Positions 25,195-41,532 of a DNA stretch of 64,000 bases are shown piece by piece. The position numbers were made by a program, and so were the translations under genes. Position 1 is the first letter of the stretch, and every line of letters begins with the position of its first letter. The stretch comes from Clavelina lepadiformis. Lineage: Eukaryota > Chordata > Ascidiacea > Aplousobranchia > Clavelinidae. Under the pieces are notes generated by a model. It made no database searches, had not been told where the DNA came from, and worked only from the letters and a program-made list of their open reading frames with translations. The stretch covers positions 4,588,977 to 4,652,976 of the forward strand of contig NC_135248.1 of the NCBI RefSeq assembly GCF_947623445.1, in the 5' to 3' direction.

Positions 25195-25239
25195 ACCATG
25201 TTTAACGATAAATTACGCAACTCGACATGCAGTATAAAA

Positions 25240-27640
25240 GTTATCAAACTTAGTCGTCCCTGGTCAAGAGCTCGCTGTTTCCACCAATCAAAAATAAAGC
25301 TCTCGATCGGCTTTGAGCGCTTAGGGTAAAAAAAGTTTAAAACTGACACATCTCGTAATGTGTACAAAGTCCATGCAAAACTGGGTGAGATCGTTGTCGT
25401 CGTGTGAGCCAGATTTATTCAGCTACCCAGACTACATTTTCAGGCACGTGTTGAGCAGTAACTGCATCGTGCTGTCGTCATCCAAAACACGCAGGCCATG
25501 CATTCTGCTTTGAATGTGTGTAATAGAATAAAATGGTCTCTGCAGTTTGCTTCCCCGCGCAACACTCACGTTGGCCGAAGTTTGCCGCTCCTCAATTGTA
25601 CAGAGTTGATCACAGGCGCCCTAACCCGGTTCACAAGCGAATAAGCCGTAACCAAGCTAGCCTGGGCAGCAAAGCTCTATGAGGGTGTACTGGGAGATGT
25701 CGTCGATGATGAATTTGCGACGTCTGGCGTGGCTTTCCTGCCAGTGCGCGTTCCATACGTGGTCCGCCAAAACAAATCGCACTGAAGCCTGAGTTCTCGG
25801 CAGGTTCTAGCAACTGCAGTACCGTAAGTACCTGAGAATGTCTAAATTTTAGTCGTCGGCTTTGTTCATTTGCAAAGACACAAAGATTTGAGTGGAGAAG
25901 AGAGAATGGCTCTGTCTGTGTGTACTACGACATATGACAGGTGCGTAATGGTGTAAACTTGAGCAAAAGCTTCTGTACGAAAACTAGCAGCCCCAGTACA
26001 CCAGCCTGAGCCAATCAGTCTTCTTATCAAGGCTGCCCGGGACGTAAGTTTCTTGAGTAGTAACTCGAGGTGTCGAAAAGCCTGACCAATCTGTCCAAGG
26101 CTACTCCAAGGTATTTCGGATCTTGAAAGAAAGGCACAGGCTCATGTTGACTTTAAGCTCACGTTATCTTGCTTACTTGCTGTTTAGGTGGAAGCTGGTA
26201 GGCTGCCGAGTTCGATTTGGCTTTGCAGCTATAACTCCATTTCTGTAAGTAAGCCGATAAGTCATGTACTGGCAAAGGGTGTTTTCCACTGTTCTCTGAT
26301 TCCTTGCCGAGAACACGATCGTTAAGTCGTTCGCGTATATATAAATATTAAGACGATATCGTGTCTGTTAGGTCATGGGCATAGATGTTAAAATAGAGGA
26401 ATGCCAAAACCAATCCTTGTGCCTAATCGAACGCCATTCTTGAATCATCGTTGCCTGCATCGCTGGCTGTGGCCGGTGGTGATGGTAAAGCTCCGTTTAT
26501 AGACAAGCTACATAACCTGTGGTAATCTATGGGAGAAGACCGAAGACCGAAGACCTTGCAGATAAAGCCGGAGTTACATGCTGCTAAGTCTGTCAGTACA
26601 GCGCCGTCCTTTTCCTTAACCTCTAAGCTGTTCGTGATGTCATAGGTCATATGAGTGACCTACGACCTGCTGTACGGTTGACTTTTACTTCGGAACCCCG
26701 CCTGTTCCCGGGAGAAGAGGGTCTTAATTGTGGGTGCTATGGAGCGTAAAATCGAGCGTTTGAAAATTTTAAAGGAGACACACAAGTAGATATAAAACCA
26801 TAAATGTTTTGGTTTTCTTGTGACTTTTGAAGCTTTGGGCCTTCTGCAAATTCTGAAAATTTGTGATAGCGCAAGCAATAAAAAAAAGACTATGCAGCCA
26901 GCCAATGGCCGGACCAGCATTGAGTATAGGTTTCGAGAAGATGCTCTCTGGGCATAGAGCCTCATCTGGATTTGTTTGATGGAAGACAGCGCGAACTCAT
27001 CTGGGGAAAATCGCCTGAGATGTTTTCACCGTCGAGTGTTTTTACCCTTGACAGGTCAGACACATGTCAGAGAAGAAGCACAGATGAATCGAGTGAGCTG
27101 ATGACCCAAATCTCATACTCGGAAATCCAACACGGCGAGTAAATAGAGCGGTAGCCGCGTGGGATACCATTTCTTGGCGCAAGTAGTAAGACGTTTAAAA
27201 AATATTGGTAAGCTTTATCCGAGTTTGTAGAAATACGTGATAAAAGACCTGATGCGGACCCGTTGGAAATAAAGCTAAAGCATTTTCAGTCGACCTTTCT
27301 GAAGTTCCTTCGCTGGGGTGCTTGAAACCGATGCCGTGAGTTCGCAAGCAGTGGTTCAGCAAGGGTCGATGTTAGAACCGGTTAAACTTCTCAAGCACAT
27401 ATCAATCTTGTAGTTAGTTGTCAGCATCATTTTCCTTCTTAATGCCAAACCAGGGTTTATTGCTGTTCTCGAGCGTCCAGAGAAAAATGTTACTTTATCC
27501 TTTGGGTTGAAGAGAAAGTTCAGGTTGTTGTTGGTTGCCCTGGAAGCCAGGCAGTCTCCGTCGCTTTTAGCGTTGTTATATCCCCAGTCAGCGTGGTGGC
27601 AGTAGAAAAAGAGCGGCGAGAAAGGTGACATTCGGAAAAG
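25240..27640 (-). mobile_element. Degenerate, 5'-truncated non-LTR retrotransposon (LINE)
   Basis: On the minus strand, pieces of one APE-endonuclease/reverse-transcriptase ORF follow in the right order but in shifting frames with stops. First is endonuclease sequence (HHADWGY, then NPKD..TFFSGR..NPGLAL; about 27631-27400). Next is the start of the RT domain (IAPTIKTLFSREQAGFR; about 26740-26690) and EKDGAVLTDLAA (about 26615-26580). Then come QGLVLAFLYFNIYAHDLTD (about 26425-26370) and the catalytic box decayed from YADD to YANDL (about 26330). The C-terminal end is HGLRVLDDDSTMQLLLNTC with a stop at 25432-25434. It starts inside the endonuclease, so it is 5' truncated. GC is higher than in its surroundings. 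It cannot encode an active enzyme. Confidence 0.88.
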
Positions 27641-28132
27641 TAGAGCTTGTACGTTAATGATGTCATAATCGTTTACACTTATCTACACCTATACAATGAG
27701 CGAACCATTTTAAATTTTCATGAACAAATGGAGAAATTCAACGACAACGGCAACTTCTCTTTTTTATATTGTAGTAGACCTATGCTGGACCCAGCTAGCG
27801 AGAATTTGGAAATAGCTAGCCTGTCTCAAAAAGTTCATTTGAAATTTAGGACCAGGATGGCAAGGGCCCAATGTATTTGGGTAAAACGTTAAATGACGGT
27901 GAACTTGCTCTAAGTCATGCCTTTAACGTTCAGGTGGTGTGTTGTGGACCTTAGGTATATTTTGTTGTTGGTCTTGTTTTGCTAAAACAACTGTTTCCGT
28001 GCCGTTTATGCTGAATGTTTTGGGAGGGGGGTCTTGAGATAAGCGCCAAGTGATTTACGGTAAGAGATAAAAATCAACCACTCACATGATTAGAAAACAA
28101 CTTCGATGATAAATAATTCACAAACCTATACC

Positions 28133-28496
28133 CAGGGTTGCCATCGGTCTCAACTCAAAAATAAGGACGACTAGGAAACGAAAGACGAATACCACCTTAA
28201 ACAGTGCACAACAGGAGAAAGCAACCAATGTTCCTAGAAAAAAACAAAAAAAAAACAAAAAAAAAACAAGACACTATCTGCATGTTCTTAATTTTGGTAT
28301 CTCTTTGGTACAACATGGTATACTAAAGGTGTGAAAATGCCCAAAATACGAACCTTTGCCCTAAAAATGAGACGAAATTAAGGACGCAAGTGAAAATAAG
28401 GAAATTTCTTAGAAAGAAAGGACAATCATACTTTCTATGACATGGACCTTTAAAATAAGGACAAATCTTAGAAATAAAGACGGTATGGCAACCCTG
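28133..28496. mobile_element. 364-bp hAT-type MITE with perfect 8-bp target duplication
   Basis: The termini are CAGGGTTGCCAT..GGTCT on the left and, reverse-complemented, CAGGGTTGCCATACCGTC on the right. The flanks CCTATACC (28125-28132) and CCTATACC (28497-28504) are identical. The interior has ATAAGGAC-type subterminal repeats and A-rich runs, and no coding capacity. Length, CAGGG termini and an 8-bp duplication fit the hAT superfamily. Confidence 0.9.
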
Positions 28497-29353
28497 CCTA
28501 TACCCATTATATACACCATAAAGATATGCTATGAGTGTACTTGTGCGAGAGTGTACGACAGAAACATTTATTTGTTATGGAAAACATTCGAAACGTCAAT
28601 ACTGCCTCTCGGTGAAAAACGCAAGAAAGGCTTTAATAATATTGTAGTATCTCACGACAACTGCTAAACAATAAAAATAAACAGAAAAAATTCAACTACA
28701 AATAATATCGTCTTACAGATGACTTTCGTTTGCAGTTTACAATTAAACACAGTAATGTTTCATTAAAAATCTTACATGGTCATAATGTCGTTATTAATCT
28801 ATATACCAATGCCATTGCAGACAAAATGTTGTGCTTGTAGACGGAATGACAAGTTGTTTAAAAGGTGCCACCAGAAAGAAAATATTGCTTTCTAAAATAC
28901 TGCTCCAGGGAAACGCTTTCAAACGCGTTCAATTGTTGTTATATGCGTGACTTTATCGTTACATTAATGAAATGAACCATATAAATGTTTGTTTATCTAA
29001 ATCATTTCATCGTAACTTTAGACAGATATTCGCATCTCGAGTACATATGAAGGTAGCTATAGTCTTCTCGCAAATCTGAAGACTTTTTATGAACAAAATC
29101 TGTGTTTATAATTGTGCGTTTACCTAACCAAATTAAAAAATTTGATTGATTACACTTTGCAAAGTAGTATAAGTAGCCATAACAAAAAGAGTAATTATTT
29201 GAAACCCGAGACAGATTTTCAACAACAGACAAAGCATTGTGTTCACTTTCTTTTTGTTAACCCACTCATTATATATAAAATAAAATGTCAGAAAATTTTG
29301 GTAGAGCAGTCTAATAAAAGAAGACAATTCGCCGGATAAATTTGACAATAACC

Positions 29354-33757
<4,404 letters not shown>

Positions 33758-33874
33758 AATTCTGTTTCAGTTTAACTTGATTTTCATTTGAACCGTTGCG
33801 TGTATATTCCCGCAACGTGTGTTTTTTCTCTTTACCTTAAAAGTACGTTGACTGTTTAATTAGTGGTTTCATAC

Positions 33875-33880
33875 AATAAA
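33875..33880 (+). promoter_or_regulatory. Poly(A) signal of gene B
   Basis: AATAAA lies 118 bp after the stop codon of gene B and is conserved in position with 24574-24579 in the sister unit once the MITE there is removed. Confidence 0.7.
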
Positions 33881-34347
33881 GCAGTTCACAAGATTAATAA
33901 GTTTTTGCTTCATACCAATGTTAGAAGCAACGTTAGTCTTCAGAGTCAAACGTAGGTTGATGTTAAACAAACAAAATGCCATATTATATGTCATGCTCTG
34001 GTTTGCGCATGAGGTGAGTTACTTACGTTACGTCACCACGAAACTTGACGTCACGTCACAGCGCACGTCCAGTTATTTTAATAAGGTGGCGCCTATGGCC
34101 CATATACATCGTTAATATTTTGATTGGGAAAAATATTAAGAATGCGAAAAGTAACAGCAAACAGCAAATTTCGACATACCTGAGATTTTTAGATGTAGGT
34201 ATTGCCACGTTATAACACAGTTTTCAAGCGTCCAAACTCGTTATTTGGCTCCTGCAGCTTATAAGCACAAAGTCTTTATTTTGAAGTAAACAGCACAAAA
34301 CACATACTGTAGTCAAAGAAGGAAGTAATGCAAAGACCTTACCAATA

Positions 34348-34826
34348 CAGTAGGCGCCGCTTATCATGACCACCTTGGGACCAGGCCATTTTGGTCATAA
34401 TGTCCGAATGGCGTCACAATAACGGAAACTGTCACAGTATTGTTTAATCACACCAGCATCAATGGACTATGACGTAAAATAACAATATGTCAAATTCATC
34501 ATTTATTTCAATAACGTTGAACAGTAGCATTAAAATTAAAATGAACGTTAGTAGATGAATGGGAATACAAGTGGCGCAATTGCCACTGTCAAGTTGCATT
34601 ATTGACACGAAACATTGATATATAAAAATCTGAAAAATTGGAAAAAGTGGTGATAATATCCGAAGACTGGTCATAGTAAACGGGGAGTTTTATATGGCAA
34701 AATTCGAGACCGTACCAAAATGATCATATAGAGTACTATACATATATAGTACGTCATTGTTTAGCAGTTGACGTCATATACAGCAGTCGTCATAATATCC
34801 GTGGTCACATTAAGCGGATTCCACTG
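34348..34826. mobile_element. 479-bp MITE with mariner-like ends in the 3' flank of gene B
   Basis: The left end is CAGTAGGCGCCGCTTATCAT, then GACCACC. The right end, reverse-complemented, is CAGTGGAATCCGCTTAATG, then TGACCACG. The left flank ends in TA; the right flank starts CATA, so a TA target is possible but imperfect. The 3' flank of gene A runs from ..GCCAATA into ATGGCAAAGTTCTC near 24940-24965 without this sequence, which shows an empty site. Confidence 0.72.
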
Positions 34827-35059
34827 CATAGCAGGCAAATACTTCTTTTTAGATATTTTTTTGTATAACTGCTCAACATTATAAGCCATAAGATGTATTT
34901 CGCACATCGCGTTCTGGGATCCGAATCAAAATTTAATCACCTCACTAAGCCACGGTTAACAATAAACCGACATTCAGCATAAATTTCACCAAGAAAACTT
35001 AACTAAATTACCTGTGAAATAGGTTTACTGGCGTCTCATTTCTATGAAAAATGTAAGAA

Positions 35060-35500
35060 AAACTTTCAGAATCGTCTAACCATGAGTAAATAACTCAAAA
35101 CTTGAAGTATGAATAAAAAAAGTAGGAATGATATCGTCATGATTTTCATTTTAAATAAAATTAGATACAGAGGATTGACTTTTTTTAAACACAGGGAATT
35201 GGAGTATATACAGTAGAGCTCACACAACGTTCTTGTTTCAGTAAAGATCTAACAATACGATAACATTGCTACTAATTTACCAATGCTATTGTAAACAAAA
35301 TGTACTGTATGTAGAAGAAATAACAAGCCTTCTAAAAAGTGCCTCTAGAAAAGAAGTTCCCTTCTGAAATATTGCGCCAAGGAAACGCTGTCATACTCAT
35401 TCAATATTTTGCGGATAAATGTCTTCGTTTTAACATTAATAAAATAAGTCAAAATCTTTTTGTTTTATCCATATTTGTTTTTTCATTTACTGCATGTTAG
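35060..35500 (+). repeat. Orphan copy of the protease-gene 5' flank downstream of gene B
   Basis: This aligns with about 28620-28990, upstream of gene B. Shared blocks include ACCAATGCYATTG..ACAAAATGT, the TAGA.G.AATRACAAG block, and CCAGGGAAACGCT versus CCAAGGAAACGCT. It follows the 3' flank of B at about the spacing expected for another tandem unit, but no TSP1, kringle or protease exon follows it. Confidence 0.6.
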
Positions 35501-37401
35501 CCTATAGGAGTATAGGTAGAACGAATAAAGAACCGCGTAAAAATGGCACCACTAAATTAGTTTTATCGCAAAAAAGTTGCGCCAAGAATTGGTTTCACTT
35601 TAAAGTATAAAGAAAAGTTTTTATCTGTTCATTAAAGCACGTTGTAAGGTCTTTGCAATTTTATAAACTATATATAGTGTTCCACAATCCACATATTGCG
35701 TCTTTTCACTATCGACTTTACTGACCACGTCTGAACGCAGTTTTAATGAGCCTCCGTATCGTAAGAAAAGAAAAAAAATCGACCAGTAGAATTTAGCCTT
35801 ACAGAAGCATTCCACAGATTAGATACAGGCTGCTGTTGTTCCTTTTCTAAAATGGCCTTAAATCTTGGCTGTAGCACTACAGTATTGCACAGGAAAAATC
35901 GTGCGTTCAAAGCTCTTTACAATAAAACAGTTCCCGATTGCATGCGTTTTTGTTATATTTATGGCAAATCGATGAAGACGGACGAGTTCAAGTCAAGTAC
36001 TGTAAAGAAAAGGTTCTTGATCATTGAAATTTTCGATGGAATAGACAAATTAAAAAATTTACAAAGCTACAAGAAACATATTTGTAATTTTTCGATACAA
36101 TGATGAATTGAATCGAACAAATATGAATTGAAACAATGAATTCTTTCCTTAATTCAGTAAGACTTTAAATGCGGTAGCGCTATCAAAGAGTTACATCACT
36201 CTAAACTTCGTGTGCCGTCGGCTTTTCTGGGTATACTGTAGGTAAGTAACCTACGTAACGTGGACAAAAGTTGACAAAAACGACCCAATACTGCTTGGAA
36301 TAACAGCATATTTAGGAACACAAGCTTAAAAGCCCTTTGCTTACAGCATGCTGCAACAGAGGATTTGAGTAAAAGTCAACGCAGTATCGCTATCAATGCG
36401 ATACCACACAGTACGGGTTGAATCGGAACAAGCAGAGTACAGCGGCAGCGAAAACTGAACAGTTTTTATCCGACGAACGATTTCTCATCTGAGGTTATGA
36501 AAATATTTTTATGATGAAGTATTTTCCACTTTTCCAGCAAGTAATTATGTTAGCTTTACTGCCGCATACTCAATGTACGGGATTTCTTGCTCGACGCGTT
36601 TGATATTTCAAGCTAATACACCTTATGAAAACATATTTTAAACACTTGAAATGACATCGTTATCTAATTTCCTAATCTTTCGACCCGCCGTCTGACATGT
36701 ATTAGAAACACTTGCATTACCCTTCGCTTTAATTGGCGTTAAATGCAATTGGGTTGTTTTGATTGTCTTTTCGTTACCGGTTTGAGCAGGACAGGCAGCC
36801 CACAAAACACCAATAAAGGATAAAAAATAGTTCTTCATTATGTACATAACATATTTTAATAACACATAACAAAGATATAGGACTTGTGCATGTTGCAGTT
36901 AATTTATCTCAAGAAATCGGACAATGAAAATAGCCATATTGTTCTTGGAAACCAGTGACTTTTAACTTTTTATTGTTTTATTCCTTTTGACAAGTCCTCG
37001 AGTATCAATGTAAGACTGTAAATAACATTTAATTAACATTATTATTTTATTGAGTTATAACTAACTTACCAGCAGGCTTTAATATGATGTATCAGTTCTT
37101 GTCAATGGCTAGCTTTCCAGCAAGTTTCAATCAACATTGGGGAATTTCAATCGACTGAGTTTTGATTGGTATGCAGTAGTTAAATTTTTTTAAATGATTC
37201 AACAATCGAAAATGTTTATACTTAACTGAAACCGATGTATCGGTGAAAGGTAAATGTTATGAAAAGATACGTTTTTGACCACGAAAACATATGAACTTAC
37301 GGGAAAAGTCCTTTTCGAAACTGTTTTGTCTGTATTCGAATTTTCCTGTGAGGTCTATACTTTTAGCATGAGCGAGTGGGTTTTGATGTGAGTACAGGAA
37401 G
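35501..37401. other. No supported gene
   Basis: AT-rich DNA without recognisable domains. An 83-codon ATG frame at 35852-36103 (+) has ordinary composition and no match I recognise, so it is not called. Confidence 0.45.
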
Positions 37402-37409
37402 TTATATAA

Positions 37410-37907
37410 CAGGGGTGGCCAGACCTGCTTCATGCTCGAGCCGCATATAACAAAATCCAGTTTTAAAAGAGCCACAACACAAACACAATAAAAAACACGA
37501 ATTTATTCACTCACAACGAAGTGTAGCTATTGATTAACATTAGTGCTGCGTGGTGATACTATGAGTCTCCACCTGGGCTTCACCAACTCTTTTTGCAATT
37601 ATTAGTATAACTGTAACCAAGACTTAAAACTAGGTCAGCCCTGACTTACAGCTTCAATCTGGCAGTTTACTTAACTACAGTGTACAAGTTAGCACACTTC
37701 TGTACAATAATGTACTTTTCGGAGTGTAATTTGATTATTGCTAACAATGAATCCATTGTTACTACGTTGTGGTAGAACGCATTGTTTCATAATCTGATCA
37801 AACAACTCTTCTAGATCGTGAAAATGCATGTCTAATTCATCAATGCTACTGGAATTCATTAAAGACCGCAACCAAAGGCTCACAGAGCCGCAGTTTGGCC
37901 ACCCCTG
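37410..37907. mobile_element. 498-bp hAT MITE with perfect 8-bp target duplication
   Basis: The left end is CAGGGGTGGCCAGACCTGC. The right end, reverse-complemented, is CAGGGGTGGCCAAACTGCGG. Both ends continue into GAGCC-type subterminal sequence. The flanks TTATATAA (37402-37409) and TTATATAA (37908-37915) are identical. No transposase frame is present. CAGGGGTGGCCA termini with an 8-bp duplication are diagnostic of hAT elements. Confidence 0.94.
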
Positions 37908-37915
37908 TTATATAA

Positions 37916-39380
37916 GAATATCTTTAGGTTTTGAAACACATTGCAATAAACCGTTTCTCAATACATATTTGTCCTGTTACAAATATATTAATTGGATTAA
38001 CGGTACGCGCTTGATACGTTTTTTGCCAGCGCCAACCCAAGCGTATTTCCTAAATTGGCCCAAAGTTGGAAATACCCACCCCAACCACAAGTTGCAAAAT
38101 TTCATAAAATATAATGTACAAGAAACCGCTCAACCGAGACCGACAAAAAATAACGTTGAGGCACGTACAAGATTAAGAATGCCGATCCGCAACGAAGGGT
38201 GCACGTACGCTCAGGGTAATAAAACTTTTCAACGTCAGTTCCATCACGTATTCATGGAGTCATTTGGAAGAAAAACATGTCTTGGATCTGCAGTCAATAC
38301 CCGTGCTGTGAGTCATAAGCAGGCACTAATGTGCATGTGATGCAAGAAACAGAAAAAAAACAACCAAAAGCATTGGCACTTCTGTGGTTGCTTCAAACCA
38401 AAATGTTTTTAACGGAAATTGAAAAAGGCAGAGTATTATTATAAATGGATGGACGGATATTACGCCATCATTTCAATACACACAACCGGGTCGAAAATGG
38501 CTCCTTCTCCTGAATGAGCACTAGTCGTGATACTTACTAACTATTAGAAAGCACAAAGTTACGTATCAATTTTCTACAGTCGCTTATATTGTGCCAGAAG
38601 ATTCGGGTATATAGTAACGTTCAGCTGTAAAATGAAATTTAATGACCTAAGAATTTAGTCGCAGAAAGAGGAAGTGCTGTTAGATACTTAAGCTACGTCC
38701 CACAAATTGCTGGGCTGTAAGCGTTATGGGTAACACTCAACTCGGCCATTCATCAAAAGTAGCAAATCGAGTGACGTTTTGTCGTAAAGGGAAATTACGC
38801 AAACAAGGAACACTACAGAAAGTCCATGGATCATAATAAATAACTTCGCTCAACAAGTGAAGGCGCAGACGAAGCCCTGCGTTTTGAAAACGCAAATGGC
38901 CGTATGCTGAGACTGACGCATCCAGGTATGGCTTGTTTACTTAGTTACAAGAGTCCATCCGACCAGTTCAGAAAAGCAAAAAAGTTCCTTTGAGGCCGCT
39001 CATGGTGTGAAAGCAAGGACCACTAGGAAGGTGATAATTGTTAGCAGCTGAAAATAATTTCAAACTGCTGCTCTCGCAAGAAAGGGGTTATTCATGAAAG
39101 CCGAAATTTTGTTATAATGGTTCAGGCAAGAAGTACAGTTTTATAAGGGGCAGAAAAGAGTATTTTTAACTTCAAAATGTTCCAAATAAACTATAAAATA
39201 TCAAATTAAAACAGCTTTTGTTTTTGCTACTCTGATTGTAAACGTTGCCACCAGTAAAATATGAATTTTATTTCTTTAAACAGACTGAAAAGCAAACGTA
39301 TGCTCATCTAAGTTCACAAGTAGGCGAGATTTAACAGAAAAGATATAGCACTCAGAGCATTGTTATAACCAGTTGTAGAA
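37916..39380. other. No supported gene; upstream region of 7TM gene 3
   Basis: An open frame of 170 codons (37828-38340, +) starts inside the hAT element and runs past its end. It has no domain features and I judge it to be chance. The last few hundred bases before 39381 should hold the promoter of 7TM gene 3, but no clear TATA element was seen. Confidence 0.45.
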
Positions 39381-41532
39381 ATGAATGAAGACGCGAACAC
39401 AACATCAATGGAGAATACGAGCAGTGGTGGCCAGGATTGGGACTTGGAGAAAGTCGAATCACAGAGATTGACTTCTTTCATATTTTCTGTCTCAATGGCT
39501 GTTGTTGGCAGTTACCTTGTTATTGTGACTTCGCGACACGCATGGCTAAACACACCTTGCTCATCCAAAAGTGAGTTGTTGACAAGGGAAAGCCTAAAAC
39601 AGTCGTTTTCCTTGTTTTTATTTATACCTATTTGTGGATGTTGCTCAGAATAGGTCAGTAGTTTTTGACCTGGGGTAAATTTCATCTATCCAAGGGGTTA
39701 GTTTAAGCTACTAATTTAATATAGTTGCAAATATAAAATTTTTAAAATATAATCTCAATTTGATAAAAATAAATTAGAGTGGTTGGATTTTGTTATTAGT
39801 CTGCTGGTGAACGAGACAACAATCAAATTAGCTTTCATTTAAACGTTTCCATTTTTTATCGAATTTATATAGGCCTACTCTTAAACGTGTAATATCATTA
39901 ATATGTAATGTTGAAAGGTTAAAACAATCGGCAAAAATGTCTTTTTTGTGGGAGTAAACTTGCTGTAGAACACTTGCGTATGGGTAAATGAGAGGAAAAA
40001 GGTTAAGACCTCTGCTGATAGACCGTCACCCACTATAAACGCATCAGCTAAAACGTTTCTTTCATTGTTTTGAGAATCCCGTTTTTATGGTCGAATACAT
40101 TAGGCTACAGTAGTCCTAACAAGAGAAGTACTATGACGTTCAAAGCATTTGAGGTAATTCGTTCAATTCGTTTGGGTTTCAACTGTAGCCTAATGACGAA
40201 AACCAAAACCAACATTTTCAAACCAGACAAATGGCAACTTTATACAAAAGCAATTAGACTCTAAACATAGAAATGACGTGGGTTATGACTGTCGCTATCA
40301 AGTTACAGTTTCTCAGTCTTTATCACACAGTACCCACAAGTCGTAACAATGGGAGAATTGGCCAGTGACTACAAAATGTGTCGAAAAGGTGAGTCCAATA
40401 CTCGACGCCATCAAGCACCGGGGGATGAGAAGTTTAGGTTCTCAATCTCTTATTCCAAAGGCACTAATGAGAAGAGAATAGCTCGTCTCTCGACCGCCTT
40501 TTGCCTTCGATAAAACACCAACCCATGCTATCAACCTAGGTGGTTTTGAGAGGGTTTTTTCGAAATGTCCACAGCGTAGGATTCCACTTGCATCTGACGA
40601 TTGCCATGCGAGCGCCTTAACCACTACGACCAGGCCATAAAATATCTTGAAATGTACTCAATTATTACCAAGCTACCGCATAAATCAAGGCTATACATTT
40701 ATTTGCAGATTCATCAGATAGACAAGAAAACACTAGCTCGATCGTTGTCAAGGGAACAAAGTTGGTTAATATACTAATCTGGGTTGTGTCATGTTTCTAC
40801 CTACTCTACATCGTTATGGAGATCCCGCTGATATACGTCCAGGAGGAGCCGTATTGCGTCATCAATCATCGGATTACTACCATTAGTGCAATCATCATCC
40901 TAACGTGCGTTTACTTTGCGCTTTGGTTCCGGGTTTACTCCATTTTCTACCGTCACCCCGTTATAAAAAGAGGTTCCAGCCGTTCCGTGCGGATTATCAG
41001 CAAGCTAACTGTGATCATATTGGGAGTTATGTTCGTCGTGAACTCCGTGACCTTTCTCACATCACCACCTTACATCACTGAGGAGGTGGGATGCGTCAAG
41101 CTTCCGGACCCGGGTCACACAGTCGTCAAATGGGGCTTGCTGGTTACGAGCACTGTCGTGTTCCAAGTCACTCTGTTAGGGCTCTTTGTTTATCCGTTGA
41201 TAATGCACAGACGAAACACACTCCATCACGGCTTTGACTCTAAATTAGTGATGCCAGCAATCAAGCGAGCGTTCGTCACTGCGTCAATTTGCATAGTGTC
41301 GGATGTTCTTAACTCGATTTACGCGATCGCCAATAACGAGTCGTTGACTTACATCAGGCACACGGTGTACGGTTGTAACTTGGCCATCAATCTCATCGCG
41401 TTAATTTGCTCGAATGCCGACTGGAAACAGCGGCTCTTCCCCTTTGTCACAGGAATAAAATCACAAGATTCTGTTGCAAAGAAAAATGAAAGGTGCGGTG
41501 TGCGATCTGTCTCTCAAGCATGCCCCGCATGA
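39381..41532 (+). CDS. Orphan seven-transmembrane, GPCR-like protein, family copy 3
   Basis: Exons 39381-39570 and 40709-41532 are joined by a 1,138-bp phase-1 intron (GTGAGT..GCAG) to give 337 residues. The N terminus has NTT and NTS sequons, and TM1 lies in exon 1. Exon 2 encodes TM2-TM7, with the paired Cys (EEPYC and VGC), ALWFRVYS after TM3, SKLVMPAIKRAF before TM6, and NADWKQRLFPF after TM7. It is the most diverged of the three copies, its codons are richer in GC and it stands about 26 kb from copy 2, so it split earlier. The intron contains a tRNA-derived SINE. Receptor function is inferred from topology only. Confidence 0.87.
40440..40640 (-). mobile_element. tRNA-derived SINE fragment in the intron of 7TM gene 3
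   Basis: On the minus strand the head reads GGCCTGGTCGTAGTGGTTAA, then GGCGCTCGC, which is a tRNA-like A box. About 30 bases later comes CAAGTGGAATCCTACGCTG, a degenerate B box. It lacks a cloverleaf with paired stems, so it is not a working tRNA gene. The body continues toward lower coordinates for about 120-200 bp; the 3' limit is not defined. Confidence 0.65.

Noticed and set aside
25631..25813. Minus-strand frames in the 25-27.7 kb block taken singly as small genes
   Set aside because: They are frame-shifted slices of one LINE ORF; the endonuclease and RT motifs run in order across frames.
37828..38340. A 170-codon open frame on +, the longest unassigned frame nearby
   Set aside because: It begins inside the hAT MITE and crosses its end and target duplication, so it cannot be an old gene. 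It has no domain pattern or splice support.
40545..40640. A functional tRNA gene
   Set aside because: Box-like sequences exist, but acceptor and T stems do not pair and the B box is degenerate, so a SINE fits better.
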